The position numbers were made by a program, and so were the translations under genes. Below are positions 24,986 to 33,059 of a DNA stretch of 36,575 nt, one piece after another; positions within the stretch are counted from its first letter, which is position 1, and every line of letters begins with the position of its first letter. This DNA comes from Akkermansia muciniphila (GTDB lineage: Bacteria; Verrucomicrobiota; Verrucomicrobiia; Limisphaerales; SIAT01). The DNA is taken from positions 1 to 36,575 of the forward strand of contig CAMDJP010000030.1 in assembly GCA_945900775.1 (NCBI GenBank), given 5' to 3'. The notes below the pieces were generated by a model. The model was not told the origin of the DNA. It saw only the letters and a program-made list of their open reading frames with translations, and searched no databases.

Positions 24986-25783
24986 TTAACTCTGTTTCTC
25001 CGGCAGCGGCTCGGAGATACGCTGGATGGACACCGCGTGGCCGCTCATCGAATCGACCTCGATTAGCGCACCTTGCAAAAGCACGCGGCCCTTGGCCACG
25101 GCAAACCGCTGCGGCGAGCTGGTGAGGAAACGCCGGATGACCGGCTCGAACTCGCGCCCGAGGCAGCTCTCGTGCGGCCCGGTGAAACCCGCATCACACA
25201 GGAACGCCGTGCCGCCGGGGAAGATCTGCTCATCGGCCGTCTGCACGTGCGTGTGCGTACCGATTACCGCGCTCACCTGGCCATCGAGCATCCGCGCGAG
25301 CGCGATCTTCTCGCTCGTCGCCTCGGCGTGCATGTCCACAAAGATGACTGGTGCAAGCGAACGCACCTTCTTCACCTCCATCTGCACCGCGGTAAAAGGG
25401 TTCTCGAGCGGCGGCTGCATGAAGGTGCGCCCCTGCAAATTGATGATCGCCACCGCGGGCATCCCCTCCTTCTGCAACACCGTGCTGCCCTGCCCCGCCG
25501 TGCCGGCCGGGTAATTAAGAGGGCGCAGGAAGCGCGGCTCGCCATCGAGGAGTTGCGCGACCTCCTTTTGGTCCCAGAGATGGTCGCCGCTGGTGATGAT
25601 GTCCACCCCCGCAGCGAAGATATCCGCTGCTGTGTCCGGCGTGATGCCCGAGCCGCCGGCGGAGTTCTCGCCATTGGCGATGACGACATCAATCCCGTGG
25701 CGCTGCCGCAAGAGGGGGACCAACTGCGTGACCGCACGCCGGCCCGGCTCACCCACGATATCGCCAATGAAAAGGAGCTTCAC
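24986..25783 (-). CDS. ymdB: YmdB family metallophosphoesterase
   Basis: A 265-residue calcineurin-fold phosphodiesterase of the TIGR00282/YmdB family. Bacillus YmdB hydrolyses 2',3'-cyclic nucleotides and affects biofilm and sporulation decisions. Metal-site residues are Asp8 (FIGDIVG), Glu39 and Asn40 (ANGENSAGG), His68 (SGDHLWD), His152 (VDMHAEATSEK), and His177 and His179 (GTHTHVQT). Position 67 is Asp where the Bacillus protein has Asn (GNH). Length is usual. It is the first gene of the long minus-strand run and is divergent from the DUF3500 gene. Confidence 0.93.
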   Translation of the reverse strand: MKLLFIGDIVGEPGRRAVTQLVPLLRQRHGIDVVIANGENSAGGSGITPDTAADIFAAGVDIITSGDHLWDQKEVAQLLDGEPRFLRPLNYPAGTAGQGSTVLQKEGMPAVAIINLQGRTFMQPPLENPFTAVQMEVKKVRSLAPVIFVDMHAEATSEKIALARMLDGQVSAVIGTHTHVQTADEQIFPGGTAFLCDAGFTGPHESCLGREFEPVIRRFLTSSPQRFAVAKGRVLLQGALIEVDSMSGHAVSIQRISEPLPEKQS

Positions 25784-25825
25784 GAGCCGCGACCATAGCC
25801 GACGTTTTGGCTCCGTTCAATCTGC

Positions 25826-25853
25826 TTGTCGTGCGGCGTGGGTTGGCGATACT
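25826..25853 (+). promoter_or_regulatory. Candidate promoter of the DUF3500 gene
   Basis: TTGTCG (25826-25831), a 16-base spacer and GATACT (25848-25853, four of six to TATAAT) place initiation about three bases before the ATG at 25863. No Shine-Dalgarno sequence is visible, so a near-leaderless message is possible. Confidence 0.3.
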
Positions 25854-25862
25854 TTCGCCCGC

Positions 25863-26912
25863 ATGAAACGCTTGTCTACGGTCGTCGCCCTCGTCGCCAC
25901 CCTGCTTCTCTCCGCCACGCCATCGTTGCGGGCGCATCCCGCCGCCGAGGAGATGGCAGCGGCGGCCAACAAGTTTCTCGCCACGCTCAAGCCGGAGCAA
26001 AAGGCCAAGGCGCATTACGCAGATTTGAAGGCCGAGGCGCGGCACCAGTGGCATTTCATCCCGACGGAGATGGTGAGCTTCGGCCGGAAGGGGCTTCCGC
26101 TAAAGGAAATGTCAGCCGACCAGCGCGCACTGGCGATGAAGCTCTTGAGCACCGGCGTGAGCGAGGCGGGCTATGCGAAGGTGACGAGCATCATGAGCCT
26201 CGAGGCAGTGCTGAAGCAGTTCGAGAAGAACCCGAAGGTGGACCGTAATTCGGACCTCTACTTCGTGAGCATCTACGGCAAGCCAGAGGCGAAGGGCACG
26301 TGGGCGTGGCGTTACGAGGGACACCACCTCTCGCTCAGCTTCACGGTGGTGGACGGCGAGATTTTCGCCGTGACTCCCACTTTCATGGGCACCAATCCAG
26401 CCGAGGTCCGCCAAGGGCCGAAGAAGGGCCTGCGCGTACTTGGCGAGGAAGAAGACCTCGCTCGAGAGTTGGTGAAGTCGCTCAACGCCGACCAGCGTAC
26501 CCTCGCTATCTACGATAAGGTTGCTCCGAAGGATGTCATCACCGGCGCCGACCGCGTGGCCAAGCCGCTCAAGCCCGAGGGCCTTTCCTTCGGCAAGCTG
26601 ACCGACGCACAGAAGAAGTTGCTCAAGCGCATCGTAGCCGAGTACGCCGGTCGCGCCCGACCGGATCTCGCCAAGCTGGAGCTCGCCAAAATCGAGAAGG
26701 CTGGCTGGGATAGCGTCCACTTCGCATGGGCCGGCGGCCTTGAGAAAGGCGACGGACATTACTATCGCGTACAGGGCACCGGCTTCTTGCTCGAATACGA
26801 CAACACGCAGAACGACGCGAACCACGTCCACGCTGTCTGGCGCGATTTCCAGAATGACTTCGGCGGTGACATCCTGAAGAAACACTACGACCAAGCGCAC
26901 CCGAAGAAGTAA
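25863..26912 (+). CDS. Exported DUF3500 protein
   Basis: A 349-residue protein of the DUF3500 family, whose function I do not know. A signal peptide covers about residues 1-24 (LSTVVALVATLLLSATPSLRAHP). The family pattern is clear: AANKFLATLKPEQKAKA, WHFIPTEMVSFGRKGLPLKEM, a central WAWRYEGHHLSLSFTVVDG with FMGTNPAEVRQGP, and a C-terminal GDGHYYRVQGTGFLLEYDNTQNDANHVHAVWRDFQNDFG. The many conserved His, Asp and Glu suggest a metal-binding or hydrolytic periplasmic role, which is speculative. The ATG at 25863 is chosen because it opens the signal peptide; the same frame extends upstream without coding character. Confidence 0.88.
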   Translation: MKRLSTVVALVATLLLSATPSLRAHPAAEEMAAAANKFLATLKPEQKAKAHYADLKAEARHQWHFIPTEMVSFGRKGLPLKEMSADQRALAMKLLSTGVSEAGYAKVTSIMSLEAVLKQFEKNPKVDRNSDLYFVSIYGKPEAKGTWAWRYEGHHLSLSFTVVDGEIFAVTPTFMGTNPAEVRQGPKKGLRVLGEEEDLARELVKSLNADQRTLAIYDKVAPKDVITGADRVAKPLKPEGLSFGKLTDAQKKLLKRIVAEYAGRARPDLAKLELAKIEKAGWDSVHFAWAGGLEKGDGHYYRVQGTGFLLEYDNTQNDANHVHAVWRDFQNDFGGDILKKHYDQAHPKK

Positions 26913-26945
26913 CGTCTGCGAGTTTCCGCCAACGGATCCCGTGCC

Positions 26946-28103
26946 GTGAGCGATATCGCCCCCACTCCACCGGTCTTCACCGTGGGCCAGCGGCTCACGC
27001 TCACCGTGACCGACATCGCCTTCGGCGGCGAGGGTGTCGCACGCGCTGGGAGCTTCGTCGTGTTCATCCCCTTCGTTGCGCTAGGCGAGGAGGTCGAGGT
27101 CGAACTGGCAGAGGTGAAGAAGCAGTTCGGCCGAGCGAAGCTGCTGCGCATGCTTCGTCCTTCGGCCGAGCGGGTCGAGCCAGAATGCCGCTACTTCGGC
27201 GAATGCGGCGGCTGCCAATATCAACACATCGCCTACGAGGCCCAGCTCCATCTCAAGCATAAGCAGATCGCCGACCTCTTCCAGCGCATCGGTGGTTTCC
27301 CCGCCGCCGTGATTGATCCCGTCGTGCCCTGCCCGAAGCCATACGGCTATCGGAACCGCATCATGATCCGCAGCCAGTGGAACAAGCCCGAGCAACGCCT
27401 CAACATCGGCTACATACGCCACGCCGACCGGCTAGTAGTTGACATCGACGAATGCAAGATCGCCGAGCCGGCGCTCAACGAGCAGATCCGCCACGTGCGC
27501 GCGAATCCACCGCACAAGGGCGGCCTCAAGGTCGTGCTCCGCGTCGCGCCCGAGGGCTGGGAGGTGCCGCGCGATTCGTTTTTCCAGAACAACTTCTTCC
27601 TCCTGCCACGGATGATCGAAGCCGTGCGTGAACGCCTGCGCGACAGCGGCGCGCGCCATCTCGTGGACGCCTATTGTGGCGTCGGTTTCTTCAGCGTGGA
27701 ACTGGCCGACCTCGTTGACTCCTTCGTCGGCGTTGAAGTGGACATCCCGGCCATCAAGGCTGCGCGCAAAAACGCCGCCGACCGCGGCCGCGCCAACGGC
27801 GAGTTCCTCGCCGGCCGCACAGAGGAGTTGCTGCCGCAACTGCTCGCGAAGTTCCATGCCGGTCGCACCAGCGTTGTCCTCGATCCGCCCCGCACCGGCT
27901 GCCCACCCGAGAGCCTACAACTGCTTCGCGAGGTTCGCCCGGCGCAGATTATCTACGTCTCCTGTCATCCCGCCACGCTCGCTCGTGACCTTCATCTTCT
28001 CTGCGCCAGCGGCGTCTATCAGCTCGCGAAAGTCATTCCGCTCGACATGTTCCCGCAGACCCAGCACGTCGAGTGCGTCGCCGACCTGCGACTGAACCCA
28101 TGA
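26946..28103 (+). CDS. 23S rRNA/tRNA 5-methyluridine methyltransferase, RlmD/TrmA family
   Basis: A 385-residue SAM-dependent RNA uracil-C5 methyltransferase. An N-terminal TRAM domain (about 10-70, VGQRLTLTVTDIAFGGEGVAR) is followed by an iron-sulfur motif Cys81, Cys87, Cys90 and Cys170 in CRYFGECGGC and DIDEC, as in RlmD. The catalytic domain has FFQNN (SAM-domain start), LVDAYCGVGFFSVELA (SAM loop), DPPRTGC at 313-319 and nucleophile Cys340 in YVSCHPATLARDL. The target base (m5U1939, m5U747 or tRNA U54) cannot be assigned. It starts with GTG at 26946, 33 bases after the DUF3500 gene. Confidence 0.92.
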   Translation: MSDIAPTPPVFTVGQRLTLTVTDIAFGGEGVARAGSFVVFIPFVALGEEVEVELAEVKKQFGRAKLLRMLRPSAERVEPECRYFGECGGCQYQHIAYEAQLHLKHKQIADLFQRIGGFPAAVIDPVVPCPKPYGYRNRIMIRSQWNKPEQRLNIGYIRHADRLVVDIDECKIAEPALNEQIRHVRANPPHKGGLKVVLRVAPEGWEVPRDSFFQNNFFLLPRMIEAVRERLRDSGARHLVDAYCGVGFFSVELADLVDSFVGVEVDIPAIKAARKNAADRGRANGEFLAGRTEELLPQLLAKFHAGRTSVVLDPPRTGCPPESLQLLREVRPAQIIYVSCHPATLARDLHLLCASGVYQLAKVIPLDMFPQTQHVECVADLRLNP

Positions 28104-28110
28104 CCTCCCG

Positions 28111-29280
28111 ATGCGCGTTTCACATGTCATCACGCGGTTGATCATCGGCGGTGCGCAGGAGAACACCGTGTCCAGCGTGCTCGGCCTGCGCGCCCGCCAC
28201 GGCGTGGAGTGTACGCTCATTTCGGGACCGACCACCGGCCCCGAGGGAACTATTGAACCGCTCGTCAGCGAAATCCCTAGCCTGCTCACCCTCGTCCCTA
28301 CGCTGGTTCGCCCCGTGCGACCATGGCTCGACCTTCGCGCCCAGCTCGCGCTTACAAAAATCTTCCGCGACCAACGGCCGGACATTGTCCACACTCACAG
28401 CGGCAAGGCCGGCTTGCTCGGTCGGTTGGCCGCGCGCCGCGCGAATGTGCCGGTCATCATCCATACCATCCACGGCCCGTCGTTCGGCCCGTTCCAAGGT
28501 GCGCTAACCAATCTCGCCTTCACCACCGCCGAACGGGTTGCGGCAGATTGCACCGACCACTTCGTGACCGTCGCTGACTCGATGCGTGACCAATACCTCG
28601 CCGCCGGCATCGGCCGGCCGCAGCAGTACACGCGCGTTTTTAGCGGGTTCAATCTCGCGCCATTCCTCGCAGCACAGAACGATTCGACCTTGCGTGCGCA
28701 ACTCGGGCTGGAACCGGACGACTTCGTCGTTGGCAAAATCGCGCGCCTCTTCGAGTTGAAAGGACACGACGACCTCTTCGCCGCCGCGCCGGAGCTCGTG
28801 CGGCGGTGTCCACGGATTAAATTCTTGCTCGTGGGCAACGGCCCGTGGCGCGAACGTTTCGAACAGATGTCAGGCGATCTCGGACTGGAGAAGCATTTCA
28901 TTTTCACCGGCCTCGTGCCGCCGTCCGAAGTGCCGCGCTATGTTGGCGTCATGGATGCACTCGTTCATCTCTCACGCCGCGAAGGACTGCCGCGCGTGTT
29001 GCCGCAGGCGCTAGCGGCAGGCAAGCCGGTTGTCGCATTCGACTGCGACGGGGCGCGCGAGGTTTGCCTCGATGGCGAAACAGGCTTTCTGCTCAAGCTG
29101 GGCGACCAAAATGGCCTGGCGGTCGCGTTAGGAAAATTGGCCGAGGACGCCGCACTCCGTCAGCTTCTCGGAGAGCGCGGGCAAGCGTTCGTGAAGGAAC
29201 GGTTTCCGACAGAGCGAATGGTGGACGAGTTGTTCGCGCTCTACGAACGACTGTTGCGCGAACGCGCCACGCGCCACTGA
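28111..29280 (+). CDS. Glycosyltransferase family 4 (GT-B)
   Basis: A 389-residue GT-B glycosyltransferase. The acceptor-side domain begins VSHVITRLIIGGAQENTVS and has DIVHTHSGKAGLLGRLAAR and IIHTIHGPSF. The donor-side domain shows VGKIARLFELKGHDDLF, FLLVGNGPWRE, FTGLVPPSEVPRY and the nucleotide-sugar loop REGLPRVLPQALAAGKPVVAFDCDGAREV. It probably adds a sugar in cell-surface polysaccharide or glycolipid synthesis; acceptor and donor are unknown. It begins seven bases after the methyltransferase stop and ends one base before a converging gene. Confidence 0.9.
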   Translation: MRVSHVITRLIIGGAQENTVSSVLGLRARHGVECTLISGPTTGPEGTIEPLVSEIPSLLTLVPTLVRPVRPWLDLRAQLALTKIFRDQRPDIVHTHSGKAGLLGRLAARRANVPVIIHTIHGPSFGPFQGALTNLAFTTAERVAADCTDHFVTVADSMRDQYLAAGIGRPQQYTRVFSGFNLAPFLAAQNDSTLRAQLGLEPDDFVVGKIARLFELKGHDDLFAAAPELVRRCPRIKFLLVGNGPWRERFEQMSGDLGLEKHFIFTGLVPPSEVPRYVGVMDALVHLSRREGLPRVLPQALAAGKPVVAFDCDGAREVCLDGETGFLLKLGDQNGLAVALGKLAEDAALRQLLGERGQAFVKERFPTERMVDELFALYERLLRERATRH

Positions 29281-29281
29281 A

Positions 29282-30097
29282 TCAATCGAGTTTCATCTCG
29301 ACGAACTCGCGCACGACCTTCCCTTCCTTTGCGCGGCAGAGGAAATATCCCTTCTCCTTGGCGCCGTCGTGGTTTCTTCTCGAGAAGGAGCAGCAGCGGT
29401 TCGTGGTGAGAACAAGCTCACCCACCTTGCGTTCGGTGAGGCTGTGCAAGTGACCGTTGAACACGGTCTTGAGATTATAGGCCTTGAACCGCTCCAACAC
29501 CGCATCGGCGTTCAGCGGACGCGATGGGTGATTCGGCCCGAGCGGGAAGTGCGTGTACAGGACCAGCGGCTTGCGCTTGTCGAGTTTAGGCAAATGCTCA
29601 TCGAGCCAAACCAGCGTCTGCGATTGGATGGGGAATCCGCCGGGCAACTGACCGGCAGAGGAATCGATCGCAACGAACTGCCAATCGCGATGCTCAAAAT
29701 GGTAATTAATCCGATTGGGGAACGCCTTTTCGTACGCGGTACAATCCTTTATTCCGAGATAGTCGTGATTGCCGATGACGCCGTGGACCGGCACGCCGAG
29801 AGGCTTGAAGACATCACGCACCGGCTCGAGTTGATTGGCGCGTCCGTGCTCCGTCCAGTCGCCCACCACAAGGCAAAGCTCTGGTTTAGACGCCTTCATC
29901 TGCACGACCATCTTCTCGAACCACGGCCCGCAGTTCTCGTTGAGGTAGTGCAGGTCATTGACGACGATGAAGGTGAACTCGTCGCCCTTGCCGTTTCCCG
30001 CCGCACGAAGCGCGCCCGGCCAAAGACCCGCAGCAAGCAGGCCGCCCGCTCCGAGACGGAGTGCATCGCGGCGCGAGACTGTGGCGGGCTTGTTCAT
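29282..30097 (-). CDS. Tat-exported calcineurin-like metallophosphoesterase
   Basis: A 271-residue secreted phosphoesterase. The twin-arginine signal is SRRDALRLGAGGLLAAGLWP (Arg9-Arg10), ending near LRAAG. The metal-site series follows calcineurin order: Asp48 and His50 (VNDLHY), Asp80 (VVGDWTEHG), Asn110 and His111 (IGNHDY), then YTHFPLGP and GHLHS. It probably hydrolyses a phosphoester outside the cytoplasm; the substrate is unknown. It lies 25 bases downstream of the alpha/beta hydrolase on the same strand, so they may be co-transcribed, and it converges with the glycosyltransferase gene with a single base between stops. Confidence 0.88.
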   Translation of the reverse strand: MNKPATVSRRDALRLGAGGLLAAGLWPGALRAAGNGKGDEFTFIVVNDLHYLNENCGPWFEKMVVQMKASKPELCLVVGDWTEHGRANQLEPVRDVFKPLGVPVHGVIGNHDYLGIKDCTAYEKAFPNRINYHFEHRDWQFVAIDSSAGQLPGGFPIQSQTLVWLDEHLPKLDKRKPLVLYTHFPLGPNHPSRPLNADAVLERFKAYNLKTVFNGHLHSLTERKVGELVLTTNRCCSFSRRNHDGAKEKGYFLCRAKEGKVVREFVEMKLD

Positions 30098-30122
30098 TGT
30101 TCCAATCAGTGACGGAGAGCGG

Positions 30123-31079
30123 TCACTTGCCCGCGGCGGTTTCTCCGTTCGTCTTGAGATGCTTGTGGAAGAAGGCGATGATCATCTTGCTGACCTCGGG
30201 GCCGCGGACGAAATGGCCCGAGCCTTTCTCGATGTAGAGCGTCGCGGGCACGTTAGCCTTCTTCAGCGCCTTCTCCAAGATTTCGCTCTGGTGGTGGGGC
30301 ACCAGCGGATCCTTGTCGCCGTGCATGATTAGAAAAGGCGCATCGTCCTTGGTGATGTAGTTGATGGGATTCGCCTTGGCGACGAGATCCTTCTTCTCGG
30401 AGAGCTTGCCACCGACGAGCCGGTAGAGCAGCGACCTCGAATCATCTGGCACAACGGCGGAGACGACTAACTTGGTCTGCTCGTACTTATAATACTCAAG
30501 AAGATCGGTCGGACCGAACCAGTCGCACACCGCCTGAACGCGGCTGGACTGGTCGAGATGCTCGCCCTTATCGAACTCTTTCACGTCCCCGGTCGTGCCG
30601 AGCAGCGCCACAAGATGGCCGCCGGCTGAGGCGCCCCAGACACCGATCTTGTCGGGGTTGATACGGTGCTTGGCGGCGTTGGCGCGAAGCCAGCGGATGG
30701 CAGCTTTGCAATCCTCGATCTGCGCCGGATAAAGCGCGTGCTGACTGAAGCGGTAATTGATGCTGGCAACCGCGTAGCCGGTATCGAGGAAACGAAACGC
30801 AGGGCAGCCGTCTTTACTGCCACCGACCCATCCGCCGCCATGGATCCAGACGATGAGGGGCAGGTTCTCGCCCTTCTCGGGCAGGAAAATATCCAGCTTC
30901 TGCCGCTCATGCCCGTTAGTCACATAGGCGACATCACGCAGCGAGGTGACGCCAGGGATGGTAGTCGGTGCCTTCTTCGACCCAGATTGGGCGGGTTTCG
31001 CGGACGGCTTCGATTCTTGGGCAACGGCGGAGATGGAAAGCGCGGCGGCAACAAGGACTAGACCGATGTAGAATTTCAT
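30123..31079 (-). CDS. Secreted alpha/beta hydrolase (BD-FAE/lipase-like)
   Basis: A 318-residue exported hydrolase. The signal peptide is residues about 1-20 (FYIGLVLVAAALSISAVAQ), followed by a Ser/Lys/Pro-rich linker. The oxyanion motif is HGGGW at 80-84, the nucleophile Ser151 lies in GASAG (149-153), and HGDKDP at 253-258 and GSGH at 286-289 give likely Asp257 and His289. It belongs to the feruloyl/carbohydrate esterase-like group frequent in Verrucomicrobia and Planctomycetes and may deacylate plant or algal polysaccharide. The start is the ATG at 31079. A longer frame reaching 31295 is rejected because it reads through the antisense strand of tRNA-Pro. Confidence 0.86.
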   Translation of the reverse strand: MKFYIGLVLVAAALSISAVAQESKPSAKPAQSGSKKAPTTIPGVTSLRDVAYVTNGHERQKLDIFLPEKGENLPLIVWIHGGGWVGGSKDGCPAFRFLDTGYAVASINYRFSQHALYPAQIEDCKAAIRWLRANAAKHRINPDKIGVWGASAGGHLVALLGTTGDVKEFDKGEHLDQSSRVQAVCDWFGPTDLLEYYKYEQTKLVVSAVVPDDSRSLLYRLVGGKLSEKKDLVAKANPINYITKDDAPFLIMHGDKDPLVPHHQSEILEKALKKANVPATLYIEKGSGHFVRGPEVSKMIIAFFHKHLKTNGETAAGK

Positions 31080-31157
31080 GGTCGCAGGATAGTAACGAAG
31101 ACGACGCTGGAAGCCAGCGCGGGTTTTAAGGGGAGCAGTTGCGCTATAAAAAGAGCG

Positions 31158-31187
31158 TTGCATTCCAAATCGGCAATCGGCAACAAT
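31158..31187 (+). promoter_or_regulatory. Possible promoter of tRNA-Pro
   Basis: TTGCAT (31158-31163), an 18-base spacer and AACAAT (31182-31187) would start transcription about eight bases before the mature tRNA end. Matches are partial. A competing TATAAA lies further upstream at about 31145-31150. Confidence 0.22.
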
Positions 31188-31201
31188 CTCCCCCCTTGGT
31201 T

Positions 31202-31278
31202 CGGGGCGTAGCGTAGCCTGGTAGCGCGCTTGTTTCGGGTACAAGAGGTCGTGAGTTCGAATCTCACCGCCCCGACCA
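31202..31278 (+). tRNA. tRNA-Pro(CGG)
   Basis: A complete 77-base cloverleaf. The acceptor stem is CGGGGCG with CGCCCCG, the D stem GCGT with GCGC, and the anticodon stem CTTGT with ACAAG. The loop is TTCGGGT, anticodon CGG at 31236-31238, and the T arm is GTGAG-TTCGAAT-CTCAC. Discriminator A and an encoded CCA end it. It reads proline codon CCG. It lies between the outward-facing alpha/beta hydrolase gene and the converging mutT-like gene. Confidence 0.97.
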
Positions 31279-31285
31279 TCTTCCC

Positions 31286-31696
31286 TCACCGCCACAACGT
31301 GACATCGGCACGCAGCTTTTTCACTAACATCGCATCAGCGGCAGGAAACGCGTAACAGCCCAACTCATCGGGCTTAATCCACGCGACGGCGTGACAGTGC
31401 AGCGGCTGCGGCTCATTCGCCTGCCAGTGGCAGAGGTAAAACTTCAAATGCACGGTCTTTTCGGGATAGGCGTGAGTCACCTCGTCGAACAGCGCGCCGA
31501 CCTCGAATTCGGCACCCAGCTCCTCGCGCAATTCGCGGCGAAGGCATTCCTCAAAGGTCTCTGCCGGCTCGCGTTTGCCACCGGGGAACTCCCATAACCC
31601 GCCCAGATGGTCATTGGGACGGCGCTGGGTGATGAGTAGTTTGCCGTCGCGAAACGCGATGGCGGCGGAAACTTGGATGACACGGGCATCTGCCAT
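31286..31696 (-). CDS. mutT: Nudix hydrolase, MutT-like (8-oxo-dGTP diphosphatase type)
   Basis: A 136-residue Nudix protein that probably removes oxidised dGTP from the nucleotide pool. The complete Nudix box runs from Gly40 to Ala62 (G-x5-E-x7-REL-x-EE-x-GA), with metal-binding Glu in RELREEL. It opens IQVSAAIAFRDGKLLITQRRPNDHLGGLWEFPGGK, which is close to MutT. Length is typical (about 130). It converges on tRNA-Pro with a seven-base gap and follows the UDP-glucose dehydrogenase gene by 40 bases on the same strand. Other Nudix substrates are possible. Confidence 0.88.
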   Translation of the reverse strand: MADARVIQVSAAIAFRDGKLLITQRRPNDHLGGLWEFPGGKREPAETFEECLRRELREELGAEFEVGALFDEVTHAYPEKTVHLKFYLCHWQANEPQPLHCHAVAWIKPDELGCYAFPAADAMLVKKLRADVTLWR

Positions 31697-31736
31697 GCGT
31701 CTTTAAGCGGCCAGTCTTCGTCCTGCGGCTCCGATA

Positions 31737-33029
31737 TCAGCGACCGATGCTCTTGTACACGAAGCCGAGCCGAGCCATCTCGGCTGGATCGAGCAGATTG
31801 CGGCCGTCGAAGATAATCGGGTGCGACATCTCGCGCTTCGCGCGCTCGAGGTCCACGCGCTTGAACTCCGGCCACTCGGTGGCAATCACCAACGCGTCAC
31901 AGCCATCAGCTACGGCGTTCATGTCGTCCACATAGGTCACATTCTTGAGCACGGCTTTGGCCTTCTCCATCGCACGTGGATCGTGGACGCGCAACGCGGC
32001 GCCCTCCTTCTGCAGCCGCAGGCAAAGGTCGAGGGCTGGAGACATCCGGACGTCGTCGGTGTTCTGCTTGAAAGCGAGGCCAAGCACGCCAATCTTTTTC
32101 TCCTTCAGCACCCAGAGCGTGTCGGTGATTTTCTTGAGAAAGCGCTCCATCTGGTCGGCGTTGATGCGTTCCACCTCCTTGAGCAGCTGGAAATCGTAGC
32201 CAAGTTGCTCGCTGATTTTGATGAAGGCCGAGAGGTCTTTCGGGAAGCAGCTCCCGCCGAATCCGAGGCCCGCGTTCAGGAAGCGCCGGCCGATGCGCGC
32301 GTCGAGGCCGATGCCGGTGGCGACCTCCTCCACGTTCGCGCCGCTGGCTTCGCAGATGGCCGCGACAGCGTTGATGTAGGAAATCTTGAGGGCGAGGAAA
32401 GAATTGGCCGCGTGCTTGATCAACTCGGCGGAGTTGATATCCGTAACGATGAACGGGGCGTTGAACGGCGCGTAAATCTCCCGCAGCGGAGCCACCGGAC
32501 GCTGGCTCGTCACGCCGATCACGACGCGGTCGGGTTTCATCAGGTCCTCGATGGCGAAGCCCTCGCGCAGGAACTCAGGATTGCTCACCACGTCGACCTC
32601 AGCTTGGGCCTTGCAGTAGCGCTTGATGGTCTCGGCCACCTTCTCGCCCGTCTTCACCGGCACGGTGGATTTATCCACTACGATCTTGTAGCCACCATCA
32701 ATCGCGCTGGCGATTTCGCGTGCGACCTTCTCGATAAAACTTAAGTCAACCGAGCCATCGGGCTGTCGCGGCGTCGGCACGCAAATGAAAATGACGTCCG
32801 ATTTCTCGACCCCTTCCTTGATGCTGTCCGTGAAGTGCAGACGGCCGGCAGTGGTGTTCTTCCGAACTAACTCCTCGAGCCCCGGCTCGAAAATCGGAAT
32901 GCCACCGCCACGGAGTAGGTTCACCTTCGCCACGTCGTTGTCCACGCAGATAACGTGGTGACCCACCTCGGCGAAGCAGGCACCCGTGACCAGCCCAACG
33001 TAGCCGGTCCCGATGATGCAGAGTTTCAT
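31737..33029 (-). CDS. ugd: UDP-glucose 6-dehydrogenase
   Basis: A 430-residue NAD-dependent dehydrogenase oxidising UDP-glucose to UDP-glucuronate for surface polysaccharides. The Rossmann start is MKLCIIGTGYVGLVTGACFAE (GxGxxG). FICVPTPRQPDGSVDLSFI, VDKSTVPVKTGE and SNPEFLREGFAIEDL are typical. Catalytic Cys261 is in GFGGSCFPKD, and Lys206 and Asn210 in ELIKHAANSFLALKISYIN complete the site. The C-terminal UDP-binding domain has GLAFKQNTDDVRMSPAL. With the phosphohexomutase at the right edge and the glycosyltransferase at 28111, it could support exopolysaccharide synthesis, though they are not one operon. Confidence 0.95.
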   Translation of the reverse strand: MKLCIIGTGYVGLVTGACFAEVGHHVICVDNDVAKVNLLRGGGIPIFEPGLEELVRKNTTAGRLHFTDSIKEGVEKSDVIFICVPTPRQPDGSVDLSFIEKVAREIASAIDGGYKIVVDKSTVPVKTGEKVAETIKRYCKAQAEVDVVSNPEFLREGFAIEDLMKPDRVVIGVTSQRPVAPLREIYAPFNAPFIVTDINSAELIKHAANSFLALKISYINAVAAICEASGANVEEVATGIGLDARIGRRFLNAGLGFGGSCFPKDLSAFIKISEQLGYDFQLLKEVERINADQMERFLKKITDTLWVLKEKKIGVLGLAFKQNTDDVRMSPALDLCLRLQKEGAALRVHDPRAMEKAKAVLKNVTYVDDMNAVADGCDALVIATEWPEFKRVDLERAKREMSHPIIFDGRNLLDPAEMARLGFVYKSIGR

Positions 33030-33059
33030 TGGCTGATGCGGAAGGCGCTGAGAATGGGG

